From Acidobacteriota bacterium (GTDB lineage: Bacteria; Acidobacteriota; Terriglobia; Bryobacterales; Bryobacteraceae): a stretch of DNA of 64,000 nt. The notes below the pieces were generated by a model, which did not search any database, had not been told where the DNA came from, and was given only the letters and a program-made list of their open reading frames with translations. The position numbers were made by a program, and so were the translations under genes. Every line of letters begins with the position of its first letter. The stretch's first letter is position 1. The stretch covers positions 1 through 64,000 of the forward strand of contig JAFKEE010000028.1 in the NCBI GenBank assembly GCA_017307505.1. Reading direction: 5' to 3'. Positions 17,659-26,709 of the stretch are shown piece by piece.

Positions 17659-20600
17659 TTAGAAGGTCAGGCGCAGCGCCATCTGGAGTGTCCGGGGCGA
17701 CCGGGCTCCCAGAATGCGGCCGAAGTTGGTATCGCCGACGGTGGTATCCGGATTCTCCAGTTGGGTGTGATTGAAGAAGTTGAAGAACTCCGACCGGAAC
17801 TGGAGCTGGCTCTTTTCCGTGATCCGGAATGCCTTGTGCATGCCGAAATCCACGTTGACCGTACCCGGGCCGATCATGATATTGCGGCCGGCGTTGCCGA
17901 AGGTGTTGTCGGCCGGTATGCCGAAGCATTTGGTGTCGAACCAGCTGGCGATCCGGTCGCCGCGGGAACCGCTGGTGTAGGACGGGCTGCACGACAGTTG
18001 GGCCTGGTCGTCGCCGACGGTCGGCAAGCTGAACGAGGTGTCGTTGGCGGTAGAGAAGTTCAGAGGGAAGCCGCTCTGCCAGGTGAAGATGCCGGAGGCC
18101 TGCCAGTCGCCCAGGATCAGCCTGGCCACACCGTGTGAGGGCGAGGGCAGCTGCCAGAGAGAGTTCAGCACAACGCGGTGGGGCGTGTTGAAGTCGGAAA
18201 CTCCGCGGTAGGCATTGACGTTGTACGGATTGATCACGTTGATGCCGTCGAGGTCGGTGGCGTAAGACATGGGGTCGATGCTCTTGCTCCACGTATAGTT
18301 CGCGGAGAGGGTGAAGCCCCGGGAGAAGCGTTTGTCCACCGAGAGCTGAAGAGCGTTGTAGTTGGAGTTGGCGCCGGAGATGTTCTGGGTGAACTGCAGG
18401 AACTGCGAATAGGGGCGCCGGTCGTCTTCGTTGTCCGCGGTGGCCGTCGGGCTGGGCCGCGGAGCGTTGATGTCGGTGTTGTAGTTGAGGTGCGTGCCCT
18501 TGGAGCCCACGTAGGAGATGCGGGCGAGCAGGTCTTTGGTCACCTGTTGTTCCACCGTGAAGTTCCAGTTGAGAACGCGGGAGGGCCGCCAATCCGGCGA
18601 ATAGGAGACTGCCAGGCTGAGCGGCAGCTGGAACGCCACGTCCGCAGGGGGCAGGGTGGTGGAGAACTGAGCCGGGAACGGATTGAAGGCGGAGGCGTAG
18701 GGGTTGGAGAAAGGCACCCGGAACATCTGGACCTGCGGGCTGAAGGGTGCGCTATCCGACATGTTGTTGAAGGCCTCGAGGAACGGCGGCTGGTAGAACA
18801 GCCCGGCGCCGGCGCGCACTACGGTTTTGCCTCCATTCGGGTTGTAGGAGAGACCCACGCGCGGGGCAAACTGCGCCCAACGGGAGTCGAAGCCGCCGGC
18901 CGGGCAGCCGCTGTCGCCCGCGTACAGATAGCCGGACGGTGCGTTGCGGTAGCGCGTCGATTGCGAGCCGGGGACGAAGCACTCCACTTTGCCGTCTTTT
19001 TCGGTAAAGGGATAGAAGGGATCCCAGCGCAAGCCCATGCTGATGGTCAGATCCCGCCGCACGCGGTAGTTGTCCTGGATGAACAGGCTGCCCATGTTGC
19101 CGCGGCGTGTCTGATATTCGCCGCCGCCCTGGATGAACCGGTCCGCGTAGCCGAGTACGACGTCGGTGAGGGGGTTGCCGGAGTAGCTGGTGCCCCGGAA
19201 GCGGTATTGTCCGTTCTGGCGGTAGGTGTTGGTGCCGTCGAAGTTCGACCGCAGGTAGTCGCCGCCCACCGCGATCTCGTGCTTGCCCTTGATCCAGTGG
19301 AGACTGTCGGCCAGCTGAAACGTGTCCCGCACGAAGCTGCCCGGGTGGCCGCTGTTGATGCTGAAGTAGCCGGAAACGGCGATGACGAGCTCCGCCGGGT
19401 TAGTGGTGGCGACATTCTGAATGCCCAGCGCGGAGTAGTCGAAGGGCGCGCCGCTGAGCACCTGGGAGGAGTTCCGGGTGTAGGAGGCGATGAAGTTGTT
19501 CAGAAGCGTCGGGCCCAGGGTCATGGTGTCGTTGAAGGAGGTTGTCTTCGTTGGCAGGTCCACGCCGCGGCTGGCGGTGATGAGGTAAGCGCCATCGGAG
19601 ACCGAGTCCCGCTTATAGGTGTTGTCGAAGTAGCGGGCATAGAGCCGGTGCGAGCCCAACAGGTAATCGACGCGCCCCATGAACTGGTTTTCGTGGTCAC
19701 GCCTGGGCAGTTCGTAGAAGACCAGGCCATCGGGGGAAGTCGAAACGGGAAGGTGGGTCAGCAGTTTGGCCGCGGCCGGGTCGAAGCGGCTGAGCGGGAT
19801 CTGGTTTCCGGCGAAGGGGGTCTTGGTGATGGGATCGACGATCTGCCGGCTGAGGCCGCTGAAGTCGCCGCGCTGCTGCGCCGCGGTATAAACGGTAGCT
19901 GACTGGCCCGCCATCACGTCCCGGAGTTGGGTCCCCTGGTAGGTTCCGAAGAAGAAGAGCTTGTTGCGGACGATCGGTCCGCCGAAGCTGCCGCCGAACT
20001 GGTTGCGCTTGAGCTCGTCGTGGCGAGCGGCAAAGAAGTTCCGGGCATTCAGATTGCCGTTGCGCAGGAATTCGAACAGGCTGCCGTGAAACTCGTTTGT
20101 GCCCGACTTCGTGACCACGTTGACGATGGCGCCGGAGCCCCGGCCGTACTCGGCGCTGAAACTATTTGTCTGGACGCTGAATTCCTCGACCGCATCAGGG
20201 TTGGGGAAGGGATTATTCACGTTCGTGTAGGTGTCCTGGTTGCTGCCGCCATCCAGGCTGTAGTTGGCGGTGTCGGCGCGGCCGCCGTTGGCGGACACCG
20301 ACACGGCGCTGGGCGACGAAATCGTCTGCAGAGTGTCGCCCGCGCCCCTGGAGTTGCCGGCCCGGAGATCGACGGCGCCGGGCGCCAGGAGGACCAGAGA
20401 GGCAGCATTTCGTCCGTCGAGGGGGAGTTCTGAGATCTTCTGCTGGTTGACCACCTGGCTGAGCGCACCGGAGCGGGTCTCCACCATGGCCGCGCCAGCC
20501 GTGATTTCCACCGACTGGCTGGTGGTTCCCAATTGAAGGTGGATGGATACCGTAGCCGACTGGTCCGCGGCCAGTTGAATGCCCTTTTGTTCAAACCGGC

Positions 20601-20847
20601 CGAACCCGCCTGCCTCGACCGTCACCCGGTAGGACCCGACCGGCAGGAGCGGAAAGACGAAGCTGCCGTCGGTGCCGCTTTCCCCGTCGCGCTTCAAGCC
20701 CGTTTGCGTATTGATTACCGAAATCTTCGCTGAGGGCACGGTGGCGCCGGCTGGATCGAGGACCGTGCCGGTGAGGGTGCCGGTTGGTTCGGCGGCTGAG
20801 AGGATACTCACTGCAAATATAAGCAAACAAATGAGTAGACGAGTCAT
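17659..20847 (-). CDS. Oar-like TonB-dependent outer-membrane receptor with carboxypeptidase-regulatory domain
   Basis: A protein of 1062 residues from the chosen start. A signal peptide (LLICLLIFAVSILSAAEP) is followed by a CarboxypepD_reg-like domain (TGTVLDPAGATVPSAKISV), a plug region (ISELPLDGRNAASLVLLAPG, NGGRADTANYSLDGGSNQD) and a long barrel ending in a typical aromatic C-terminal strand (LQMALRLTF). The VQTNSFSAEYGRGSG segment is characteristic of acidobacterial Oar-like receptors. ATG 20847 is preceded by GGAAGGA; the GTG at 20868 lies in front of that site and is less likely. It should import, or bind for processing, an oligosaccharide used by the cluster downstream. No tonB/exbBD genes are in the window. 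Confidence 0.9.
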   Translation of the reverse strand: MTRLLICLLIFAVSILSAAEPTGTLTGTVLDPAGATVPSAKISVINTQTGLKRDGESGTDGSFVFPLLPVGSYRVTVEAGGFGRFEQKGIQLAADQSATVSIHLQLGTTSQSVEITAGAAMVETRSGALSQVVNQQKISELPLDGRNAASLVLLAPGAVDLRAGNSRGAGDTLQTISSPSAVSVSANGGRADTANYSLDGGSNQDTYTNVNNPFPNPDAVEEFSVQTNSFSAEYGRGSGAIVNVVTKSGTNEFHGSLFEFLRNGNLNARNFFAARHDELKRNQFGGSFGGPIVRNKLFFFGTYQGTQLRDVMAGQSATVYTAAQQRGDFSGLSRQIVDPITKTPFAGNQIPLSRFDPAAAKLLTHLPVSTSPDGLVFYELPRRDHENQFMGRVDYLLGSHRLYARYFDNTYKRDSVSDGAYLITASRGVDLPTKTTSFNDTMTLGPTLLNNFIASYTRNSSQVLSGAPFDYSALGIQNVATTNPAELVIAVSGYFSINSGHPGSFVRDTFQLADSLHWIKGKHEIAVGGDYLRSNFDGTNTYRQNGQYRFRGTSYSGNPLTDVVLGYADRFIQGGGEYQTRRGNMGSLFIQDNYRVRRDLTISMGLRWDPFYPFTEKDGKVECFVPGSQSTRYRNAPSGYLYAGDSGCPAGGFDSRWAQFAPRVGLSYNPNGGKTVVRAGAGLFYQPPFLEAFNNMSDSAPFSPQVQMFRVPFSNPYASAFNPFPAQFSTTLPPADVAFQLPLSLAVSYSPDWRPSRVLNWNFTVEQQVTKDLLARISYVGSKGTHLNYNTDINAPRPSPTATADNEDDRRPYSQFLQFTQNISGANSNYNALQLSVDKRFSRGFTLSANYTWSKSIDPMSYATDLDGINVINPYNVNAYRGVSDFNTPHRVVLNSLWQLPSPSHGVARLILGDWQASGIFTWQSGFPLNFSTANDTSFSLPTVGDDQAQLSCSPSYTSGSRGDRIASWFDTKCFGIPADNTFGNAGRNIMIGPGTVNVDFGMHKAFRITEKSQLQFRSEFFNFFNHTQLENPDTTVGDTNFGRILGARSPRTLQMALRLTF

Positions 20848-20930
20848 AGGCTTCTGGTTCCTTCCCACTGTCGAGTTTGAGATGTGCGGAGACTATCAGG
20901 TGTAGCTGTGTGTGCTTTACATTGGGCCAT

Positions 20931-20960
20931 AGAAATTTCTCTCTTACAAGAGAAATTTCT
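20931..20960. promoter_or_regulatory. Double AGAAATTTCT palindrome, likely operator
   Basis: The self-complementary decamer AGAAATTTCT occurs at 20931-20940 and again at 20951-20960, so the centres are 20 bases apart, close to two helical turns. The flanks also pair (AGAAATTTCTCT with AGAGAAATTTCT, six-base loop). The site is 84-113 bases upstream of the TonB receptor start, where a repressor or activator site for the cluster would be expected. The rest of the 20848-21178 gap shows no gene. Confidence 0.6.
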
Positions 20961-21178
20961 CCAAAGATAGTGTGAGAAACTCAGCTCCTGCGTAAATGTT
21001 ACTTGGCGGCGTGGGTCCGCCCAGGACGCAGCAGTCCGGAAGCATCCGCTCTCTGGTGATCGAGGAGCGGGCCCCGAGAACCAGGGGTATGTCTCCCTAA
21101 GGCATTGAATCGAAGATGGTTGGAGGGACGCGAGCGCTGGATCAGGTGGCCGCAGTCCGGCCCGATCTAAACCCGACT

Positions 21179-22930
21179 CTACAGATCGACAACGAGATCG
21201 CGGACCGGGTGGGAACAGCAGACGAGGATGTTGCCCTCGGCGGGCTGGTCGAGCGGGTCCGGTGCGTAGGCAACTGCTCCTGAGACGAGTCCGGTCTCGC
21301 AGTTGTGGCAGACCCCGGCCCGGCATGACCAGCGGACCGGCACGTCACAGGCTTCGGCCAGTTCCAGGATGCTCTGGTAGGCGGCAGGATTCCAGTGTGC
21401 GGTGATTCCACTGCGAGCAAACGACACCAGCGGTCCGGTTGTCGTGTCGCCGTCCGGGCTATGGGGCGGGCGCCTTGCCGTGCTGACGACGCCAGGTGTC
21501 ATCGGCTCGCTGCCGTTGAAGATCTCGATGTGAATACGGCCGGGCGGACAGCCGAAGGCGGTGAGGGCCGCCTGCATCTGCTGCATGAAGCGGTCCGGCC
21601 CGCAGAGATAGATTTCCGCTTCGGGGCGAATGCCGGCCTGGTCGAAGACGGGCTGCGACAGATGCCCGGAGAAGTCGAAGTCCTCTCCGAGGCGGTCCTC
21701 CGGGCCGGGCCTGCTGTAGCAGACGAAGCTGCGGCCCTTGCGGAGCGACTGCATCAGACGGCGGACTTCGGCTGCGAAGGGATGGTGGTCGCGATCGCGT
21801 GCCGCGTGCATCCAAACGACATCGCGGGTGGAGCGCGCCGAGGCCAGGGCGTGCAGCATTGCCAGGACCGGCGTAGCGCCGATGCCCGCGCTGAGGAGCA
21901 CCAACGGCCCGCCTTCTGGCTTCAGGCAGAAACTGCCGCGTGGAGAACTGACATCGAGAGAAGCACCCTGGTGAATGTGCTGCCGAAGCCAGGTACCGGC
22001 AGCCCCATCGGGCTCGACCTTGACGCTGATTCGATATTGCCCGGCGGAAGGAGGGCCTGACAGAGAATAGCTGCGAAAGAGGGGCGCACCGTTTGCGGTC
22101 CGCAGAATCCGCAGGACGACGTATTGGCCCGGCAGCGCGACCGGCAAGGGCTGGTGCCCGGGATCCTGCAGGGTGAAGGAGAAAACGTCCGCGGACTCCT
22201 GATCGATGGCGGATACCCTGAGGCGGCGAAAGCCGGGCGCGGTGGGATGCGCCGCCGCTTCCGGCGCGAGACCCGGGTTTCCGTTGCCCCGGCTTTGCAG
22301 CAGTTTTTCGAACGATGCCCGCCATCCGGACGAGAGGGCCTCGATGCGCAGCGCCTGTTCCAGGAGGCTGTGCGCATGATCCGGCGAGTAGAGCAGGGCA
22401 TTGATCTCCGCGACTGTCATGCGTACCTTCGCCTCGCCCACCTTGACGATCTCGTCGCCGGCGCCGACTTCACCCTCCTGAAGCACTCGGAAGTAGAAAC
22501 CGGGGCGGCCGCTGGACGTGAGGAGCGCCGGCATCCGGGGTTCCGCCATGCGAATGCCGACGCGGTAGCAGGTGACTCTTGGTTGCGTGACTTCGAAGAG
22601 CGCGCTGCCGATCCGGTAACGGTCGCCCATGCAGACGGAGGCGTCCTCGAGCCCTTCGATCGTGAAGTTCTCGCCAAACTGCCCGTACACGAAGCCGGAG
22701 CGGTGCAACTGGTCCTGCCAGTAGCGGTAGGACTCGATCTGGTAGACGAAGACCGCGCGGTGTTCTCCGCCATGTCCGGCGAGATCGCCCTGGCCGTCGC
22801 CTTCCAGGTTGAGGCGGCCGACCCGGCAGCGGCCCGCCACCGGATTCTTCCAGACGGCAGTGTACACGGTGCGGCCGTTCCATTCGACGTTGGCCGGAAG
22901 TCCGACGTTCACGGAGAGTAGGCGAGCCAT
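21179..22930 (-). CDS. MOSC domain / flavin reductase / 2Fe-2S ferredoxin fusion
   Basis: A 583-residue three-part protein. Residues about 1-200 form a MOSC domain (YiiM-like: GDGQGDLAGHGGEHRAVFVYQ, later ENFTIEGL and QPRVTCYRVGIRM with the conserved Cys). The middle is a phthalate-dioxygenase-reductase-like module with FRSYSLSGPPS (flavin) and LVLLSAGIGATPVLAMLHAL (NAD(P)H). The C-terminus is a plant-type ferredoxin with Cys spacing CxxxxCxxC (WSCRAGVCHNC) and a distal Cys near ILVCCSHP. It probably moves electrons from NAD(P)H via flavin and the iron-sulfur cluster to the MOSC module, which in relatives binds molybdenum cofactor or a sulfur group to reduce N-hydroxylated compounds. The upstream frame to 22990 is less likely than ATG 22930. 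Confidence 0.87.
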   Translation of the reverse strand: MARLLSVNVGLPANVEWNGRTVYTAVWKNPVAGRCRVGRLNLEGDGQGDLAGHGGEHRAVFVYQIESYRYWQDQLHRSGFVYGQFGENFTIEGLEDASVCMGDRYRIGSALFEVTQPRVTCYRVGIRMAEPRMPALLTSSGRPGFYFRVLQEGEVGAGDEIVKVGEAKVRMTVAEINALLYSPDHAHSLLEQALRIEALSSGWRASFEKLLQSRGNGNPGLAPEAAAHPTAPGFRRLRVSAIDQESADVFSFTLQDPGHQPLPVALPGQYVVLRILRTANGAPLFRSYSLSGPPSAGQYRISVKVEPDGAAGTWLRQHIHQGASLDVSSPRGSFCLKPEGGPLVLLSAGIGATPVLAMLHALASARSTRDVVWMHAARDRDHHPFAAEVRRLMQSLRKGRSFVCYSRPGPEDRLGEDFDFSGHLSQPVFDQAGIRPEAEIYLCGPDRFMQQMQAALTAFGCPPGRIHIEIFNGSEPMTPGVVSTARRPPHSPDGDTTTGPLVSFARSGITAHWNPAAYQSILELAEACDVPVRWSCRAGVCHNCETGLVSGAVAYAPDPLDQPAEGNILVCCSHPVRDLVVDL

Positions 22931-23203
22931 AGGGGAAGCCGGGCGCCTGGAGCGCCGCCAGCATCCCTGGGAGAGCAAGTGAAACACCAATCGAGGATGC
23001 CGCTCGTTGGGTGCCCGGGCGATTGACGGGTAAGTGGTTCTGCAGACAGCAGATCAAGCTGAACACATTCTGAGGGGCAGGATTGGCGATGGGTGACGGA
23101 CTCGTGACCAGCGTTCGTCAGTGACGGTATGCGGCCACGACCCGCGGTGGTTGGGACGGATTCGGCAAGCGGCGGCCGGCCGGTGGTTTCCCGAAGTCTG
23201 GAG

Positions 23204-23722
23204 CTACCGGCTAGGATTCGCTGGACTGGCTTCCAGCGCCAAGACCATCTTTTCGGCCTCCAGGAGAGCATCCTGGGCAAACACGGCGATGCCTTCCGAG
23301 TGGAGCAGCGCCGCCGTTACGCCCATCAGGCCGGGGCACATCCCCACGCCGAAGGTGCCGTCGTGAATCGTGGTGGTTCCGCAGGACGGGCTGCGGTCGG
23401 TCAACACGGCAATCGGTGCTGCGTGTTCGCGGGCGAGGGCCAGGGCGCGGCGGGCTCCTTCCACAAAGGCCGTAGTCACATCCCGGCCCTGGAGATCCTC
23501 CACCCGGGCCGATCCCTGGAGTACGGCCAGGCCACCGCCGTTACCCTGGATCTCCGCAGGGGGCCTCGGAACTCCGAGGCCTCCGGCCATCTCGGGGCAG
23601 ATTGGAATCAGCCGACCCTCTGCCCGCCAACGGGCCAGGATCTCCCCCTCCACGCGCTTATCGCCGCCGTCGAACCGCACTGGCTCTCCCAGGAGACAAG
23701 CGCTAATCAGGACTCGAATCAT
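23204..23722 (-). CDS. DUF523 family protein
   Basis: A 172-residue cytoplasmic protein of the DUF523 (YbbK-like) family, recognised from the N-terminal ISACLLGEPVRFDGG, the middle CPEMAGGLGVPRPPAEIQG and the RSPSCGTTTIHDGTF motif. The conserved Cys residues in CLLG, CPE and SCG suggest a metal or sulfur-related function, but the biochemical role of the family is not settled. The AGGAG ribosome site directly abuts the ATG, which is unusually close. No in-frame start lies farther upstream. It does not overlap a neighbour, and no operon link is evident. Confidence 0.85.
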   Translation of the reverse strand: MIRVLISACLLGEPVRFDGGDKRVEGEILARWRAEGRLIPICPEMAGGLGVPRPPAEIQGNGGGLAVLQGSARVEDLQGRDVTTAFVEGARRALALAREHAAPIAVLTDRSPSCGTTTIHDGTFGVGMCPGLMGVTAALLHSEGIAVFAQDALLEAEKMVLALEASPANPSR

Positions 23723-23846
23723 CTCCTGATTGTCGCCGACCTCGCAGGCCGCAGGCTGGCGTCCCGGGTTCTTCGGGTTTGATTCCAGAGGCAGTTTCGC
23801 TCCAGCGGCCGCTGAAAGGGGCGAAAACTGCGAGAATAGAGAGAGA

Positions 23847-24353
23847 ATGGACTATTTTTCTCCGGCGCAGTGTGCCGGTTATGTGGCGCTGGTGCTTGGC
23901 GTGGGGGCTTTTCTCAGCAGGGACGACCGGCGGATGAAGATACTGCTTTCGGCCGAGAGTGTGGTCTATGGGGCCCATTACTTTATGCTGGGGAACCTGG
24001 CCGCGGCCGGGTCGGCTGGTATTTCCGCGGGCCGGACATATTTATCCGTGCGTTCGCGCTCCCTTTGGCTGGCGGCGGCGGCCGTCGCTTTGAATGTCTG
24101 GGTGGGCTTGAGAGTCGCCCATGGAGGCTGGGGTTGGCTGCCTGTTTTCGCGTCCTGTGTGGCGACGGTGGCGCTGTTCACGCTCGACGGCATCCGCCTA
24201 CGGCTGGTACTGCTGACAACCACCTTAATGTGGCTGGTGAACGGTTATGTCAGCCGCTCGATTGGGGGGACGGTGCTGGAGTCGCTGATCGCGACGGCGA
24301 ACGTGTCGACTCTGGTGAGGATGGGCCTGGAGAGAAACCGCGCGAAGGCCTGA
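23847..24353 (+). CDS. YgjV family inner-membrane protein
   Basis: A 168-residue membrane protein with about five to six hydrophobic segments (CAGYVALVLGVGAFLS; MLGNLAAAGSAGISAG; LWLAAAAVALNVWVGL; LPVFASCVATVALFTL; LVLLTTTLMWLVNGYV). The arrangement and the RDDRRMKILL and NGYVSRSIGGTVLESL segments match the YgjV family of small inner-membrane proteins, whose function is unknown. ATG 23847 follows a purine-rich GAGAGA stretch; upstream codons of the open frame read as non-membrane sequence and are probably not translated. Confidence 0.75.
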   Translation: MDYFSPAQCAGYVALVLGVGAFLSRDDRRMKILLSAESVVYGAHYFMLGNLAAAGSAGISAGRTYLSVRSRSLWLAAAAVALNVWVGLRVAHGGWGWLPVFASCVATVALFTLDGIRLRLVLLTTTLMWLVNGYVSRSIGGTVLESLIATANVSTLVRMGLERNRAKA

Positions 24354-24418
24354 AAGAGCCGTTCCGCATCAGTGGGCGCGTCTAGTGGCGATGCATGCGG
24401 ACTTCCAGCCGCGGAGTT

Positions 24419-24865
24419 CTACAATTCCAGAGTTCCGGTGACGGCGAGGATGGAAGCCGACGCCATGAGGAGCAGGGCAGCCCAGGCGGCGTTGGGCGGG
24501 GTGCGGTGGTGCCACAGCCGGTAGCCGGCGATACTGGCGAGCGCAAAGCCGAGGATCAGAATGGGCACGTAGGCTAGCGATTCGTGCAGCAGCCAGGAGA
24601 ACGTCGCTGGCTTGTTGGAGGCGAGTACAGCCAAGCCCATGGCCAATCCCATGCAGACCGTTTTTGCATCGGACGCCGCGGACTGGGGCGGATAGACCAG
24701 CCGGTCTGGAACCGCGACGGGGGCAGAGACGCCCGAATCTGTGAAATCGAGATTGGGATCGCCGCCGCCGGGTCCGTCAGACCATTCCGAGAGCGGGAAA
24801 TCGTGGCCGCCCGCAGTTCCGGATTCGCAGAAGCCGGGCGTGCAGTCGCTTATATTGGTTTCCAT
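24419..24865 (-). CDS. Small membrane protein of unknown family
   Basis: A protein of 148 residues from ATG 24865. The first 65 residues are polar and rich in Gly, Ser, Asp and Pro, with no signal peptide. The second half has three hydrophobic segments (VCMGLAMGLAVLAS; YVPILILGFALASIAG; ALLLMASASILAVTG). AGGAG lies about ten bases before the start and partly overlaps the stop codon of the preceding short gene, so the two are probably co-translated. It is the last gene of a leftward set of three with the 84- and 414-codon genes. I do not recognise a family. Confidence 0.6.
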   Translation of the reverse strand: METNISDCTPGFCESGTAGGHDFPLSEWSDGPGGGDPNLDFTDSGVSAPVAVPDRLVYPPQSAASDAKTVCMGLAMGLAVLASNKPATFSWLLHESLAYVPILILGFALASIAGYRLWHHRTPPNAAWAALLLMASASILAVTGTLEL

Positions 24866-24878
24866 GCCAGAAGGGCTC

Positions 24879-25133
24879 CTATTGCCAGGCGCAGTGTCGT
24901 TCCATCCATCGGCCGATTGGACTAACTTCTGTACACGCCGGCCAGGCAACTAGCGGGCCGCGGGCCCTGGCAGTGAAGTCAGTGCACGACAGGCGGACTG
25001 TCGCCACCGTTTCACCCTTGAGTCGCAAGCCGGCCAGGCCGCCACCGGCGAGCAGATCTGTGATTGATTTCTCGTCTCCCCTGGAGCCGAGGTTCCCAAT
25101 GTAACCATGCGCAGAGCCCAGCCGCTGCAGCAA
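24879..25133 (-). CDS. Short unknown protein in a three-gene cassette
   Basis: An 84-codon frame with TTG as the only reasonable start (25133), preceded by AGGA four bases away. The protein looks globular rather than random: DEKSITDLLAGGGLAGL and GETVATVRLSCTDFTARA have normal alternation, and there are three Cys. Its TAG stop runs into the ribosome site (TAGGAG) of the following membrane protein gene, the best evidence that it is translated. The frame is open back to about 25235, overlapping the end of the 414-codon gene, so the N-terminus may be longer if a CTG start is used. No family is recognised. Confidence 0.45.
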   Translation of the reverse strand: MLQRLGSAHGYIGNLGSRGDEKSITDLLAGGGLAGLRLKGETVATVRLSCTDFTARARGPLVAWPACTEVSPIGRWMERHCAWQ

Positions 25134-25180
25134 CTCGTCCTGTTCGATTCCGGCTGTCGAACCTTGGAAGAAACAGACTG

Positions 25181-26425
25181 TCAGACGAGCTTGCCTGCTA
25201 TCAGGCCGATCAGATCGTTCAGGTAGTCATCTGTAAATCCGCGTTTGCTCTTCTGTGTGAGATACGCGTTCAGAAGCTCGGTGCCGTCGCCGTAGTTGGG
25301 ATCCACTTTCAGCTTGGCCTTGATGGCGCGATAGAGCAGGTTGCCGTTGATCTGGGTTTGGGGATCGATGGGATAGTTAAGTGCCTTGAACATTTGCCGC
25401 TGCTCCTGGGCATTGTTCATGAGCAGCCCCAGGTCGGTCCTTCCGACTACATTGAGCCACTCCGGGTCCCAGGTGCGCTGATAGGCCTGGCGAGGTGTTT
25501 TGGCGGGCTCACTTCGAACCCAGCGCTTTGGGACCGCGTCGGCCAGCGCCTTGATGCGGCGGTCGTCGAATCCGTTGGCTACGAGATACACGATCGTCTG
25601 GCCGGCGAAGGCGAAATAGTCCAGGTTGCCGCTGCGCATACCGACGTGAACCATGCGGAAGTTTTCGGCTTTGAGCACCTGTTTCAGGATGTAGAACAAG
25701 CGAACCTGTTCCTTCTGCGTGAGGGCATTGCCTGCCCAGTGCTCCGGGCGCCAGAACTTGCCGATGAAGACGCACGCCGGCGGAAACCGATTCTGCTTCG
25801 TGGCGTCGATGTCTCCGCACAGGACCACCTTCCAGGATTTCTCCAGGCACTTCGTAGCGATCTGAATGAGTCCGGTGGTGCTGGAATCGCCGTAGGGATG
25901 CGGGCCGAACTGCTGGGCGGTGGTCTTGTCCTTGCCGCTGCTGCGCCCCCAGAGGACGACGGTATGGTTGCCGACGGTGCTGGCCTTGAATTTGGCCTGC
26001 CAGAAGTCAATAAAGCGTGTGTCTGTTGCGGTGATCCCCTTGTCGCCCCGCAAGGTTACGTGCATGGATTTGCGCAGGGCGTCATCCTGCAGCGCCCCGA
26101 TGCCGCGCTCTGTACTTTCGTGCAACTGGATTATCGTGAATCCGGCATCCTTGCACCAGCCGGTCACCCGGTTGCGCACGGTGTTGCGCGGTCCGGCCTC
26201 GATCTGGACGAGCATGCGCTTGGCATCAATGCCAAGGGTCAGCATTTTCTGCCGGATCGCCTCGCCTGTATTGGTGTCCCATTGGAAGATGACGAGAGCG
26301 GCGGTAGGCTCCGCTTTCATCGCGGCGAAGACGTGAATGACATCGCCGGTGGCGTCACCGCCTTGGACATAGGTACGATCGCAGCCGCTGGTGCCTTTGA
26401 ATTTCTTAACGTCCGCTTTTGACAT
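25181..26425 (-). CDS. 414-residue protein of unknown family
   Basis: A well-formed soluble protein without signal peptide or membrane segments. Residues 1-150 include an alternating beta/alpha pattern (ALVIFQWDTNTGEAIRQKML). A second such pattern begins at HTVVLWGRSSGKDKTT and continues through SWKVVLCGDIDATKQ and MVHVGMRSGNLDYFAFAG to TIVYLVANGFDDRRI. That layout loosely recalls two-domain Rossmann-like (GT-B) glycosyltransferases, but no diagnostic motif is present and I make no assignment. GRSSGKDKTT is not a proper Walker A motif. The C-terminal 80 residues are helical and charged. It heads a leftward cassette with a short unknown protein and a small membrane protein. Confidence 0.8.
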   Translation of the reverse strand: MSKADVKKFKGTSGCDRTYVQGGDATGDVIHVFAAMKAEPTAALVIFQWDTNTGEAIRQKMLTLGIDAKRMLVQIEAGPRNTVRNRVTGWCKDAGFTIIQLHESTERGIGALQDDALRKSMHVTLRGDKGITATDTRFIDFWQAKFKASTVGNHTVVLWGRSSGKDKTTAQQFGPHPYGDSSTTGLIQIATKCLEKSWKVVLCGDIDATKQNRFPPACVFIGKFWRPEHWAGNALTQKEQVRLFYILKQVLKAENFRMVHVGMRSGNLDYFAFAGQTIVYLVANGFDDRRIKALADAVPKRWVRSEPAKTPRQAYQRTWDPEWLNVVGRTDLGLLMNNAQEQRQMFKALNYPIDPQTQINGNLLYRAIKAKLKVDPNYGDGTELLNAYLTQKSKRGFTDDYLNDLIGLIAGKLV

Positions 26426-26709
26426 AGCCGCCTTACTGGGAGTGGCCCATTGTATACAATTTTGTACGCTACGAACCGTGCAGGCGGGCTGTCTTTCGAG
26501 CTGGGCCGCGGGAGCGTGGAAGGCGAGTGTGCTGGTGGCACCGGCGCGTCGCTTCGTGCGATGGCGGACAACCAGTTCCGGTGCCCGGCTGTTGGCTATG
26601 GGGCCAGGTCACGGAGACGCGTCGAGGGGTGTGAAGGACTACTGGACTCTGTTTCCCGTTCGGACCAACAATAAGTGATCAGCTGTCACACGAAGGGAAG
26701 GGATGAATC

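Noticed and set aside
25918-25950. GRSSGKDKTT in the 414-residue protein as a Walker A nucleotide-binding loop
   Set aside because: The spacing does not fit GxxxxGK(S/T): Lys is followed by Asp, and there is no Walker B partner.
25064-26422. Long plus-strand frame antisense to the 414-residue gene
   Set aside because: It is the usual shadow frame of high-GC coding DNA. The minus-strand frame has normal protein character and a good start.
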